Below, in pieces: positions 32,304 to 41,169 of a DNA stretch of 57,931 nucleotides. Origin of the DNA: Bacteroidales bacterium (GTDB taxonomy: Bacteria > Bacteroidota > Bacteroidia > Bacteroidales > UBA10428). The stretch spans positions 1 to 57,931 of the forward strand of contig JAFGGU010000089.1 in NCBI GenBank assembly GCA_016930375.1, read 5' to 3'. The notes beneath the pieces were generated by a model that saw nothing but the letters and a program-made list of their open reading frames with translations, searched no databases and had not been told where the DNA came from. Numbering within the stretch: the stretch's first letter is position 1; the number at the start of each line of letters is the position of its first letter. A program made the translations under genes and the position numbers.

Positions 32304-34370
32304 ATGAAGCAGCCCAAACTTATACATCGGGAAATCAGCTGGCTTTCTTTCAATGAAAGGGTGTTACAGGAGGCGCAGGATATTGATGTGCCTTTAATAG
32401 AGCGAATTAAATTTCTGGGTATTTTCTCCAATAATCTCGATGAATTTTTTAAGGTCAGGGTTGCTACTATCAAGCGAATGATTGATTATCAGCAAGGATC
32501 CAAGAAAATCGAAGGGGAAAAGCCCAAGAAGCTGATGTCGATGATTCAGAAAAAGGTTCTGATGCTTCAAAACAAATTCGAATATACTTTCCGAAACATC
32601 GTTAATGAACTTGAGCAAAGAGGCATACTGATAATCAATGAATTGGAGCTAAATGCCTTGCAGGCAGAATTTGTAAAGGATTATTTCGATAAGCATATTT
32701 TTCCGGTACTTTCCCCGATTGTTTTGAGTAATGTCGACAGTTTTCCCTACCTGAAAGATAAATCGATTTACCTTATAGTGAAACTGAGCAGCACCGAACC
32801 TGACGTAAGTACTGATTATGCCCTGATAGAAATTCCAACCAATCTGTTGCCCCGTTTTATAGTGCTTCCGTCTGAAACAGACAAGAAATTCATCATTCTG
32901 CTGGAAGATGTCATCCGGTATTCACTCGATGATGTATTTGCCCTGTTTAAGTTCGATATTTTTGAGTCGTGGATCATCAAACTCACACGGGATGCCGAAC
33001 TGGATATGGATAACGATATTTCAAAAAGCTTCCTGGAGGTGATCTCCAAAGGACTTAACAGCCGCAAAACGGGTCAACCGGTACGGTTTGTCTTTGATAA
33101 TGCAATTTCCAAGGATCTGCTTGATTTTATTGTAGATAAGCTAAACCTGGATGAAGATAATAACCTGATCCCGGGAGGGCGGATTCATAATTTCAAGGAT
33201 TTTATGAGTTTCCCGAAAATCGGTGGTCCTGAACTTGTTTATAGCAGTGACTTGCCCTTGGCTCATCCTCTTATTAAAAAGCATAAGAGCATCATTGGGG
33301 TCATGGCAAAAAAGGATATCATGCTTCATGTTCCTTACCAGGATTTCAACATATTCGTGCGATTGCTGCAGGAGGCATCCATTGATCCGAAAGTAACCGG
33401 GATATGCCTTACCATTTACAGGGTATCGAAGAATTCCAAAGTGGTCAATGCCCTCATCAACGCAGCCAGAAACGGCAAAAAAGTATTTGTGGTAATTGAG
33501 TTGCAGGCCAGGTTTGATGAAGAAGCCAATATTTACTGGTCACGCAAGCTGGAGGAAGTAGGCGCCAAGGTAACATTTGGTTTGCCAGGTCTCAAAATAC
33601 ACGCTAAATTGCTGAATATTGCAAGAAAAGAAGGAAGCAAGACAGTGAATTATGCCTGCGTAAGTACAGGTAATTTTCATGAGGGGAATGCCTTGGTGTA
33701 TTCGGACCTTTTCCTTTTTACGTCTGATAAAAGGATAACTTCTGAAGTGAGACGTGTTTTTGACTTCTTTGATACCCCTTATAAGAATTTCACCTATAAG
33801 AATCTTATCAAGTCACCGCTTTATTTAAGGCGTAAGATGTACCAACTGATAGACAATGAGATAAAAAATGCAAAATCCGGGAAAGACGCCTATATTATTC
33901 TTAAACTAAATAGTCTGGTTGATAATGAAATAATTAATAAGCTCTACCAGGCGAACGACGCAGGTGTCAAAATCAAGCTCATCATCAGGGGGATCTGTTC
34001 TCTTAAACCGGGTGTTCCCGGATTAAGCGAGAATGTAGAGGCCATCAGTATTGTAGACAAATACCTGGAACATTCGAGAATCCTGATTTTCTGCAATGGG
34101 GGCAATGAATTGTATTATATTACTTCGGCTGACTGGATGACACGAAATCTTGACCGTCGTGTTGAGGTTGCCTGTCCGATATTTGACAAGGATGTGCAAC
34201 GCGAACTGCGAGATATGATCAGTATGCAGATGAAAGATAATGTTAAAGCAAGGATCATTAATGCTGTTCAGGATAACACCTATGTCCACGCGGATGGTGA
34301 GGGGAAAATCAGGTCGCAGGCAGAATTGTACAAGTACTACCTGAATTTGGTGGTGCAGGCCGATCAATAA
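32304..34370 (+). CDS. ppk1: polyphosphate kinase 1
   Basis: The 688-aa enzyme has the standard length and full domain set. The N-terminal domain starts HREISWLSFNERVLQEAQD and contains FLGIFSNNLDEFFKVRVA. The first catalytic PLD-like domain has the autophosphorylated histidine in KIHAKLLNIAR (His ~433), with STGNFHEGNA next, and the second has the conserved His in LEHSRILIF (~590). YYITSADWMTRNLDRRVEVACPI is a strong family signature. It reversibly transfers ATP terminal phosphates into polyphosphate. It is the second gene of a probable run with SixA and is followed 15 bases later by the inositol phosphatase-like gene. Confidence 0.97.
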   Translation: MKQPKLIHREISWLSFNERVLQEAQDIDVPLIERIKFLGIFSNNLDEFFKVRVATIKRMIDYQQGSKKIEGEKPKKLMSMIQKKVLMLQNKFEYTFRNIVNELEQRGILIINELELNALQAEFVKDYFDKHIFPVLSPIVLSNVDSFPYLKDKSIYLIVKLSSTEPDVSTDYALIEIPTNLLPRFIVLPSETDKKFIILLEDVIRYSLDDVFALFKFDIFESWIIKLTRDAELDMDNDISKSFLEVISKGLNSRKTGQPVRFVFDNAISKDLLDFIVDKLNLDEDNNLIPGGRIHNFKDFMSFPKIGGPELVYSSDLPLAHPLIKKHKSIIGVMAKKDIMLHVPYQDFNIFVRLLQEASIDPKVTGICLTIYRVSKNSKVVNALINAARNGKKVFVVIELQARFDEEANIYWSRKLEEVGAKVTFGLPGLKIHAKLLNIARKEGSKTVNYACVSTGNFHEGNALVYSDLFLFTSDKRITSEVRRVFDFFDTPYKNFTYKNLIKSPLYLRRKMYQLIDNEIKNAKSGKDAYIILKLNSLVDNEIINKLYQANDAGVKIKLIIRGICSLKPGVPGLSENVEAISIVDKYLEHSRILIFCNGGNELYYITSADWMTRNLDRRVEVACPIFDKDVQRELRDMISMQMKDNVKARIINAVQDNTYVHADGEGKIRSQAELYKYYLNLVVQADQ

Positions 34371-34385
34371 AAATAAACCTATAAT

Positions 34386-35180
34386 ATGGATTATCAGGCA
34401 ATATGCAAGGCGACGCGGGAAATCGCTTATGAAGCAGGCAACTATATTTTTGGAAGGATAAAAAGCATTTCCATGAATGAAGTTGAAGTCAAGGGAATGC
34501 ACAATTTTGTGACTGAGGTTGATAAATCAGCGGAAGCCATGATCATTGACAGGCTTCAATTGCTTGTGAAAGATGCAGGTTTCATAGCGGAAGAAGGTAC
34601 TTTACAAACCAGGGGTGAGCGGTATAACTGGATCATTGATCCGCTTGACGGCACTACGAATTTCATTCACGGGGCACCTCCGGTGGCGGTGAGCATTGCC
34701 CTTACGGAAGATAATATACCGGTTGTGGGTGTTATCTATGAAATCTGGCTGAAAGAATCCTTTTATGCGTGGAAAGGAAGTGCATCCTATCTTAATGATT
34801 CTGAGATCAGGGTATCCGAGATAGCAGAAGTGAAAGATGCACTGATAGCCACCGGATTTCCTTACTACAATATCGATCGTTATGACGGGTTCATGAATAC
34901 CATTAATCATTTTTTTCTCCATACTCATGGGGTCAGACGTATGGGATCTGCTGCAACTGATCTTGCGTATGTGGCATGCGGGCGCTATGATGGTTTCTAC
35001 GAGTATAACCTAAGCCCCTGGGATGTTGCTGCAGGTGCGCTCATAATAACCCAGGCAGGTGGTAAAGTAACTGATTTCGGCGGAGGGGGTAACTATTTAT
35101 TCGGACGTGAAATTGTTGCTGCCAATGATCGCATTCATCAAGCATTTGTAAATGATGTGGCCCGCTTTATGAAACCTTAA
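34386..35180 (+). CDS. inositol monophosphatase family protein
   Basis: This 264-aa metal-dependent sugar phosphatase family protein has the metal-binding FIAEEGT, the signature IDPLDGTTNFIHGAPP (~80-96), and the C-terminal WDVAAGALIITQAGGKVTD with the last metal Asp. VRRMGSAATDLAYVACGRYDG is also typical. Such enzymes hydrolyse myo-inositol 1-phosphate, or act as SuhB or CysQ relatives; the sequence alone does not decide. It starts 15 bases after ppk1 and is 19 bases before the acyltransferase gene, so it belongs to the same transcription unit. Confidence 0.93.
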   Translation: MDYQAICKATREIAYEAGNYIFGRIKSISMNEVEVKGMHNFVTEVDKSAEAMIIDRLQLLVKDAGFIAEEGTLQTRGERYNWIIDPLDGTTNFIHGAPPVAVSIALTEDNIPVVGVIYEIWLKESFYAWKGSASYLNDSEIRVSEIAEVKDALIATGFPYYNIDRYDGFMNTINHFFLHTHGVRRMGSAATDLAYVACGRYDGFYEYNLSPWDVAAGALIITQAGGKVTDFGGGGNYLFGREIVAANDRIHQAFVNDVARFMKP

Positions 35181-35199
35181 CCAATCCCGGCCTGTTAAA

Positions 35200-36093
35200 A
35201 TGACCATACTCCTTTATTATCTCCTGTTTGGCTTTACGTGGTTGGTTTCCCTGATACCTTTCTGGTTATTGTACCGGATTTCGGATCTTTTATACCTGAT
35301 TACCTATTACCTGGTGCGATACAGAAAAGAAACAGTCTTGGAAAATCTGAGAAATTCTTTTCCTGAAAAGTCGAATCCTGAAATTAAACAGCTGGCCAAA
35401 GCTTATTACCTGCACTTTTGTGATTTTATGCTGGAATCGTTAAAGTGTATCCGCATACCTGCCAGTGAACTTGATAAACGGATTAAACTTTTAAATCCCG
35501 GTTTACTCAGGGAACTGAGCGTTGAAGGAAAAAACTTTGCTTTGGTTTCAGCCCATTACGGCAACTGGGAGTGGCTTAATTATTTGCCATTAAAAATGGA
35601 GCATGATTTGCTGATTATTTTCCGTCCGCTAAAGAACAAAGCGGTCAACAGATTATCCTATTATATGCGTACGCGGTTTAATGCCAAATTGATACCCATG
35701 GAGAGCATTTACCGGCATGGTTTGAAGGACAAAGCGGAGATGAAGAAGTTTTCGATCTGGTTTCTGGCTGATCAGCGACCGCCGCGGATCAGCAGATTCT
35801 GGACCAGGTTTCTCAATCAGGAAGCGCCGTTTTTCGAAGGGGCGGAAAAAATTTCCAGGAAGCTCGGACTGGCAGTTGTTTTTTTAGATATTCAAAAGGT
35901 TCGTCGGGGATATTATGAAGTAACCCTGAAAAAGCTGTTTGACAATGCGGCACTTACTGGTGAAAATGAAGTCACTCTATCCTGTGTGAATGAAATGGAA
36001 CGTGAAATCATTCAAAAGCCTGCATACTGGTTATGGTCTCACAAGAGGTTTAAACACACGCGACCTGAAAATATTAAGCTCATTGCCTCATGA
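35200..36093 (+). CDS. lysophospholipid/lipid A acyltransferase (LpxL/HtrB family)
   Basis: The 297-aa protein has one N-terminal membrane helix (YYLLFGFTWLVSLIPFWLLY). It carries the HX4E acyltransferase motif in SAHYGNWEW near residue 119, then FRPLKNKAVNR and LADQRPP, both conserved in HtrB/LpxL proteins. It transfers an acyl chain to lipid A precursors or a related lipid at the inner membrane. The C-terminus AYWLWSHKRFK is diagnostic for the family. Its stop overlaps the GT2 start by four bases (ATGA), so the two are translationally coupled; both may act in envelope lipid or glycan synthesis. Confidence 0.93.
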   Translation: MTILLYYLLFGFTWLVSLIPFWLLYRISDLLYLITYYLVRYRKETVLENLRNSFPEKSNPEIKQLAKAYYLHFCDFMLESLKCIRIPASELDKRIKLLNPGLLRELSVEGKNFALVSAHYGNWEWLNYLPLKMEHDLLIIFRPLKNKAVNRLSYYMRTRFNAKLIPMESIYRHGLKDKAEMKKFSIWFLADQRPPRISRFWTRFLNQEAPFFEGAEKISRKLGLAVVFLDIQKVRRGYYEVTLKKLFDNAALTGENEVTLSCVNEMEREIIQKPAYWLWSHKRFKHTRPENIKLIAS

Positions 36094-37112
36094 CAAAGGT
36101 TGCCGTTGTAATCCTGAACTGGAACGGCATGCATTATTTGCAGCAATTCCTTCAATCGGTCTGTCAGCATTCTGATTTACCGGGTGCTGAAGTTATTGTT
36201 GTTGATAATGGCTCCAGCGATGATTCGGTCAGATTTCTCAAGGATAAATATCCCTCTGTTCGGATTATTGAATTTGAACACAACTATGGATTTGCCATGG
36301 GTTATTACATAGCCTTAAAACAGATAGAGGCCAAATACTATGTTTTACTCAACTCGGATGTTGAAGTGACGCCAGGCTGGCTGGTTCCCCTGTACAATAC
36401 CATGGAGGCCAATCCGGATATCGGATCCTGTATGCCTAAGCTGCTGGCCTTTGACCGTAAAGAGTGTTTCGAATATGCCGGGGCGTCAGGAGGATATATT
36501 GACCGATTCGGTTATCCGTTTTGCAGAGGTCGGATACTGAGTGTGATTGAAAAAAACACCGGACAGTATGATGATTTCAGAACTATATTTTGGGCATCGG
36601 GCGCCTGTATGTTCGTAAGAGCAGAAGCATATACAAAAGCGGGCGGACTCGACGGGGAGTTTTTTGCCCATATGGAAGAGATTGACCTGTGCTGGCGCAT
36701 GCACCGGGTAGGCTTTAGCAGCGCAATTGTTCCGCAATCAACCGTGTATCATGTGGGAGGCGGCACACTTCCCAACAATACACCCCGCAAATTGTATTTG
36801 AATTACCGCAACAATTTATTCCTTCTGTTTAAGAATCTTCAGGTTTCTCAGCTTGTTCCTGTGATACTGATCCGGCTGCTCCTGGATGGACTATCCGCCA
36901 TGGTATACCTGTTCAGCGGTTCGGGCAGGTTCTTCATTGCCGTTGTCAGGGCTCACCTGGCCTTTTACAGAAGAATTCCCCTCCTCATAAAACTGAGAGG
37001 ACAGCTGAAGGGTAAAATTCGTACAGGCAAAATCGGTGATATTTACCCCGGAAGTATAGTCTTTGAGTTTTTTATCAGGCGCAAACGCTATTTCAGTGAG
37101 CTGGGATGGTGA
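36090..37112 (+). CDS. family 2 glycosyltransferase
   Basis: The 340-aa protein has the GT-A fold start VAVVILNWNGMHYLQQFL, nucleotide-sugar site VVDNGSSDDS, metal-binding-like LLNSDVEVTPGW, and acceptor-region GGLDGEFFAHMEEIDLCWRM, the pattern of rhamnosyltransferase-like GT2 enzymes. The C-terminal ~90 residues include hydrophobic stretches, indicating membrane association. ATGA overlap with the acyltransferase gene indicates coupling. Its last 25 bases overlap the end of the convergent outer-membrane-like gene at 37088. Confidence 0.94.
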   Translation: MTKVAVVILNWNGMHYLQQFLQSVCQHSDLPGAEVIVVDNGSSDDSVRFLKDKYPSVRIIEFEHNYGFAMGYYIALKQIEAKYYVLLNSDVEVTPGWLVPLYNTMEANPDIGSCMPKLLAFDRKECFEYAGASGGYIDRFGYPFCRGRILSVIEKNTGQYDDFRTIFWASGACMFVRAEAYTKAGGLDGEFFAHMEEIDLCWRMHRVGFSSAIVPQSTVYHVGGGTLPNNTPRKLYLNYRNNLFLLFKNLQVSQLVPVILIRLLLDGLSAMVYLFSGSGRFFIAVVRAHLAFYRRIPLLIKLRGQLKGKIRTGKIGDIYPGSIVFEFFIRRKRYFSELGW

Positions 37113-38113
37113 ATCCCGAATATGCCGTCAAGTTGTGCCCTTATAGTCAATGACATTGACAGATCTGTTATTCCGGGCAGAAAGTGAAATGAGAACTGTA
37201 CCCTGCCTTCGATATTGGGTGTTACAAGCTGATAGTACACATCGGCCCTGCTGTAAAAATCGGATTTATAAAATCCGTCTCCCGAAGTGATCACCTGACT
37301 TTCGCCTGAATACACAGTCCCATGCAATCCAAATCCTTTGTAGACAGCTTCCAGTTCGGCTATAAAACCAAAAGGGAACCTGAAATCATACATGCTTCTG
37401 ATCCTGTCATAAGAACCCAGGAAGCCTGCACTAATGGTCAGCGAATCCAGGCCGGTGACTGAAGCCATGTCTAGTCCAGGCATCACGGTAAACCCTGCAT
37501 TATCCCTGATCCGTTCGACACTGTCATGGCTATGTGAATGAGCCAGATGCGTCATAATAAAATGATGCTGATAGATCAGGATGCCATGTTTCGCAAATCC
37601 CGACATTCCAAGCAGAAAGGTTTCTCTTTTCAGATCGGATTGTCTGCTGGTCCAGTCGATCCAAATATTATGACGGAAACCGGGGGTACTGTAATCAATC
37701 AGAATGCCTTCCGTATTGGGCCTGTAATATCGGAATGTATCAGTCATAAGCGCCAATGGCATTATAATTCTGTTTACACGCGGAAATGCACCGATTAAGA
37801 GACCGAGGTTTTTAAAACGGCCGCTATAATATGCAGTAATATCCGGTGCTATCCATTCACCTTTGCTTCCGAATTCATAAAGGTAATCCAGGCCGGCCAT
37901 GATCCGGCTGCCTTCATTGAAAGCATAACCAGCCTCTCCGTATACCCTTGACCCGAAAATGGTCTGATCATCCACATATTCATTAAAGTACTCGCGGTTA
38001 TCGAAAAATCCAAAATAGCCCATTTTATAAAGAAATTTCTGAGAATGGGCAGACAGGGAGAATACCAGTATTAGGACGCTTAATATCAAATATTTATGAT
38101 TTCTTTTCATCAT
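37088..38113 (-). CDS. putative outer-membrane beta-barrel protein
   Basis: The 341-aa product has a signal peptide (MMKRNHKYLILSVLILVFSL, cleavage near SAHSQ). The rest alternates polar and hydrophobic residues with many aromatic residues and Gly, for example GYAFNEGSRIMAGLDYLYEF and FKNLGLLIGAFPRV, the look of amphipathic strands. A His-rich segment THLAHSHSHDS (~residue 190) might bind metal or be an exposed loop. It was not matched to a named family. The gene converges with the GT2 gene and overlaps it by 25 bases. M2 is an equally good start. Confidence 0.6.
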   Translation of the reverse strand: MMKRNHKYLILSVLILVFSLSAHSQKFLYKMGYFGFFDNREYFNEYVDDQTIFGSRVYGEAGYAFNEGSRIMAGLDYLYEFGSKGEWIAPDITAYYSGRFKNLGLLIGAFPRVNRIIMPLALMTDTFRYYRPNTEGILIDYSTPGFRHNIWIDWTSRQSDLKRETFLLGMSGFAKHGILIYQHHFIMTHLAHSHSHDSVERIRDNAGFTVMPGLDMASVTGLDSLTISAGFLGSYDRIRSMYDFRFPFGFIAELEAVYKGFGLHGTVYSGESQVITSGDGFYKSDFYSRADVYYQLVTPNIEGRVQFSFHFLPGITDLSMSLTIRAQLDGIFGIHHPSSLK

Positions 38114-38280
38114 GTAGGCCCTTGGTATTGGTCCAAAAGTAACAATATCCTTTACACCAAATCAAACCTATCGCTAAAAAAAGTGCAGGTTAAGGGTTAC
38201 TTTTTAGGATCTCACGGTATTAAAGGTGACCTAAAAACAATTACTCATGAATCCTTTCAAATACCCAAATTCTGAGACCT

Positions 38281-38688
38281 ATGAAATCCGAAATGCCCCA
38301 TCCGGTTTTCAACTGGAAAGGAAAGAGAATCCTTATTGTAGAAGATGATTATGTCAATTACCTTTATTTTCATGAAATATTGTCGGGAGCCAATGCCTGT
38401 CTGATTCGCGCCGTTTCCTTGAAGGAAGCATTTGACATGATTACATCGGTAATCCGTTTCGACCTGCTGATCATCAATACAAGCCTGCCCGGCAATGAAA
38501 ACTGCCGTTCCATAAAACGAATGAAAATGCTATGGCCTGATATCCGCATTATAGCCATTGCCGGTTGTGACTGCAATGGAAGAAACAGAAATTGCTATCA
38601 AGCCGGTTGTGATACCCTGATTAATCAACACATTGATTGCAATGAAATGATGAGTGTCGTAGATGAGTTGTTTTCCAGTTTGGCCTGA
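38281..38688 (+). CDS. degenerate response-regulator receiver domain (pseudo-receiver)
   Basis: This is a 135-aa single receiver domain. The acidic pair is kept in ILIVEDDYVN, but the phospho-acceptor Asp position is Asn66 (LLIINTSLPG), the conserved Thr/Ser is Ala94 (IIAIAG), and the conserved Lys is Asn115 (TLINQHI). It therefore cannot be phosphorylated in the usual way. The chain is also unusually rich in cysteine (C40, C75, C97, C99, C105, C110, C120). No output domain or kinase gene is attached. It may be a protein-interaction module. It stands alone between a minus-strand barrel gene and a minus-strand reductase. Confidence 0.8.
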   Translation: MKSEMPHPVFNWKGKRILIVEDDYVNYLYFHEILSGANACLIRAVSLKEAFDMITSVIRFDLLIINTSLPGNENCRSIKRMKMLWPDIRIIAIAGCDCNGRNRNCYQAGCDTLINQHIDCNEMMSVVDELFSSLA

Positions 38689-38694
38689 ATTGAA

Positions 38695-39645
38695 TCAGGC
38701 GGTCGGATGTTTAAACAACGGTGGATTTCCGGAGGCCAGCTTTTCAAGCAGGTCTAATTCAGCTGTAGTTACCGGTTTGAAATCACGTGCCACTTCCACT
38801 GCTTTCCAGAAAAACCCGGCATCTCCCGGAGGAACAGCTGCAGTGACATCCTTGGATAAAGTATACCGCAAGGCAAGGCGGGCTAGTTCATCATCCTGAA
38901 CCGGCCGATACCAAACATTCTTGTAGGGTTTTTTTTCGCCCTCTTTCAGTAAGGTATGTGCCATGGCTTTTAGGGCAAGTATTCCCATACCTTTCGATTT
39001 GGCCGTTTCATAGACCTGAGGTCCAAAATCACCGTTGTTCCAGCAATTGAAATTGATGGGGAACAGGATCGTATCGAAGTCAAATTTTTGCATGGCCAGC
39101 AGGGCTGCGTCAACTGAATGAGCTGAGAATCCAAGGAATCTGACTTTCCCTTGCTGTTTGGCCCTGGTAAAAACTTCCATGGCCCCGCCAGCACCAAATA
39201 CTTTCTCAACATCATCCGTCGAACTTAATGCATGAAGCTGGTAGAGATCAAAATGGTCAGTATTGAAAACAGACAGGGATTCATTAAGTTGTTTTTCAGC
39301 ACCTGATGCATCCCTTTCAGCTGTTTTGCAGGCCAGGAAACACCGGTCACGATAAGATTTCAGAGCAGGTCCCAGTTTACTCTGTGCATTCCCATATGAA
39401 GGTGCAATGTCAAAGTAATTGATACCGGCATCGAATGCCTTGGCGACCAGTTCGTTGGCGTATTCCTGCGGAAAATCGTTCAACATGATACCACCAAAGC
39501 CAATTATTGACAAATTCTCACCGGTTTTCCCGAGGGATCTCCTGGGAATACCTTCACCATCCGTCAGGTTTGGCTTGTCAAATGATGATAATCCTATAGC
39601 CAAACCACCAAGCGTAGCATTTTCAATGAATTTACGGCGTTTCAT
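38695..39645 (-). CDS. aldo/keto reductase with Tat-like leader
   Basis: The 316-aa protein begins MKRRKFIENATLGGLAIGLS, a twin-arginine type leader (RRKFI then a hydrophobic stretch), suggesting export. The AKR catalytic tetrad is Asp79, Tyr84 (FDIAPSYG), Lys107 (LACKTAE) and His138 (LYQLHAL). The (beta/alpha)8 pattern follows through GFSAHSVDAALLAM and FNCWNNGDFGPQV. AKRs of this exported type occur in Bacteroidota, often near sugar-processing genes; the substrate is unknown. The stop is 7 bases from the end of the pseudo-receiver gene, so the pair is convergent. Confidence 0.9.
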   Translation of the reverse strand: MKRRKFIENATLGGLAIGLSSFDKPNLTDGEGIPRRSLGKTGENLSIIGFGGIMLNDFPQEYANELVAKAFDAGINYFDIAPSYGNAQSKLGPALKSYRDRCFLACKTAERDASGAEKQLNESLSVFNTDHFDLYQLHALSSTDDVEKVFGAGGAMEVFTRAKQQGKVRFLGFSAHSVDAALLAMQKFDFDTILFPINFNCWNNGDFGPQVYETAKSKGMGILALKAMAHTLLKEGEKKPYKNVWYRPVQDDELARLALRYTLSKDVTAAVPPGDAGFFWKAVEVARDFKPVTTAELDLLEKLASGNPPLFKHPTA

Positions 39646-39717
39646 AGAAGTCGGTTTTAATGTTCAATCAAATTTACAACAAACCGACATCAAGTTGAAA
39701 GAATTTACCGGCAAATA

Positions 39718-41055
39718 TCAGATTATTCCGTGATCAATCATGGAATTGGCAACCTTCAAAAACCCAGCTATATTGGCACCTTTCACATAATCAATGTATC
39801 CGTCGGCGCGCTTGCCGTTTTTTACACACGACTCATGTATTGCACCCATGATCTCATGCAGTCGCTTATCAACTTCATCAGCAGGCCACCGCAGCTTCAT
39901 GGCATTTTGCGTCATCTCCAGTCCGGATACACCAACACCTCCTGCATTGGCTGCTTTACCGGGCGCAAACAGCAAACCGTTTTTCTGAATAATTTCAATG
40001 GCTTCCGGAACCGAGGGCATGTTGGCCCCCTCACAAACGCAAGTGCAGCCATTTTTCACCAGGGTTTGCGCATCTTTTTCATCAAGCTCGTTTTGCGTGG
40101 CGCAGGGCATGGCAATATCACACTTTACTTCCCAGGGATGCCTGTCTTTTACAAATACGGCGCTTTTGAATTTTCTGGCATAAGGTTCGATAATATCTTC
40201 ATTGGATGACCGGAGTTCGAGCATGTAATTGATCTTCTCACCCGAGATGCCTGCTTCGTCATAAACATAACCATCGGGACCAGAGAGTGTTATGACTTTA
40301 GCACCCAAATCATTCAATTTTCTAGCAGCACCCCAGGCGACGTTTCCAAAACCCGATACGGCGGCTTTCTTTCCGGCAAGCTTTTCATTCCGGGTGCCCA
40401 GCATTTCCTGCGCAAAGTAAACAGCGCCAAACCCGGTAGCCTCCGGTCTTATAAGGCTTCCACCCCAGTTTACGCCTTTTCCGGTAAGCACTCCGGTGTA
40501 GGTATTGGTAAGCTTCTTGTACATACCATATAAAAACCCTATCTCACGCGCGCCTACTCCGATATCTCCTGCAGGTACATCAGTCTCTGGTCCTATGATC
40601 TTCCAAAGCTCAAGCATGAATGCCTGGCAGAAGCGCATGATCTCATTGTTGGATTTGCCTTTTGGCTGAAAGTCCGATCCGCCTTTACCGCCGCCAATGG
40701 GAAGTGTGGTTAGGCTGTTTTTAAAAATCTGTTCGAATCCCAGGAATTTAAGAATGCTCAGGTTTACACTGGGGTGAAACCGCAAACCACCTTTATAAGG
40801 CCCGAGGGCATTATTGAACTGTATGCGGTATCCGCGATTAACATGGACATTGCCTTCGTCATCAACCCATGGGACTTTAAAGGTCAATACCCTGTCGGGT
40901 TCTACTAATCGTTCAATAATACCTGATTTTTCAAATTGCGGATTCCGGTTATACACTTCGGCAATTGATTCCAGAACTTCGCGTACGGCCTGTAAATATT
41001 CTACTTCTCCCGGGTTTCTCCGTTCAAGATCCTGAATTACTTGATTGACTTCCAT
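39718..41055 (-). CDS. gdhA: NADP-type glutamate dehydrogenase
   Basis: This 445-aa hexameric-type GDH of normal length has substrate-binding lysines in GPYKGGLRFHPSVN and the catalytic-region Lys in PIGGGKGGSDFQPKGKS. The dinucleotide-binding domain has VSGFGNVAWGAARKL, and NAGGVGVSGLEMTQN is close to the C-terminus. It aminates 2-oxoglutarate to glutamate (reverse reaction also possible). It is transcribed alone. Between it and the ribokinase-like gene lies an 18-bp tandem duplication (41126-41161). Confidence 0.97.
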   Translation of the reverse strand: MEVNQVIQDLERRNPGEVEYLQAVREVLESIAEVYNRNPQFEKSGIIERLVEPDRVLTFKVPWVDDEGNVHVNRGYRIQFNNALGPYKGGLRFHPSVNLSILKFLGFEQIFKNSLTTLPIGGGKGGSDFQPKGKSNNEIMRFCQAFMLELWKIIGPETDVPAGDIGVGAREIGFLYGMYKKLTNTYTGVLTGKGVNWGGSLIRPEATGFGAVYFAQEMLGTRNEKLAGKKAAVSGFGNVAWGAARKLNDLGAKVITLSGPDGYVYDEAGISGEKINYMLELRSSNEDIIEPYARKFKSAVFVKDRHPWEVKCDIAMPCATQNELDEKDAQTLVKNGCTCVCEGANMPSVPEAIEIIQKNGLLFAPGKAANAGGVGVSGLEMTQNAMKLRWPADEVDKRLHEIMGAIHESCVKNGKRADGYIDYVKGANIAGFLKVANSMIDHGII

Positions 41056-41125
41056 GATTGTATTTTTAAGTAATAGTAAAGTTGGGGAATAGTTTACAAC
41101 TGTACTATGACAAATGTTTTATTGG

Positions 41126-41161
41126 CCTACAACCTTTACAACTCCTACAACCTTTACAACT
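41126..41161. repeat. perfect tandem duplication of an 18-bp unit
   Basis: The unit CCTACAACCTTTACAACT occurs at 41126-41143 and again at 41144-41161. Each unit is itself made of two similar 9-mers (CCTACAAC and CTTTACAAC). It lies just downstream of the ribokinase-like gene stop at 41170, towards the gdhA promoter region. Confidence 0.9.
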
Positions 41162-41169
41162 TTCTTCAA

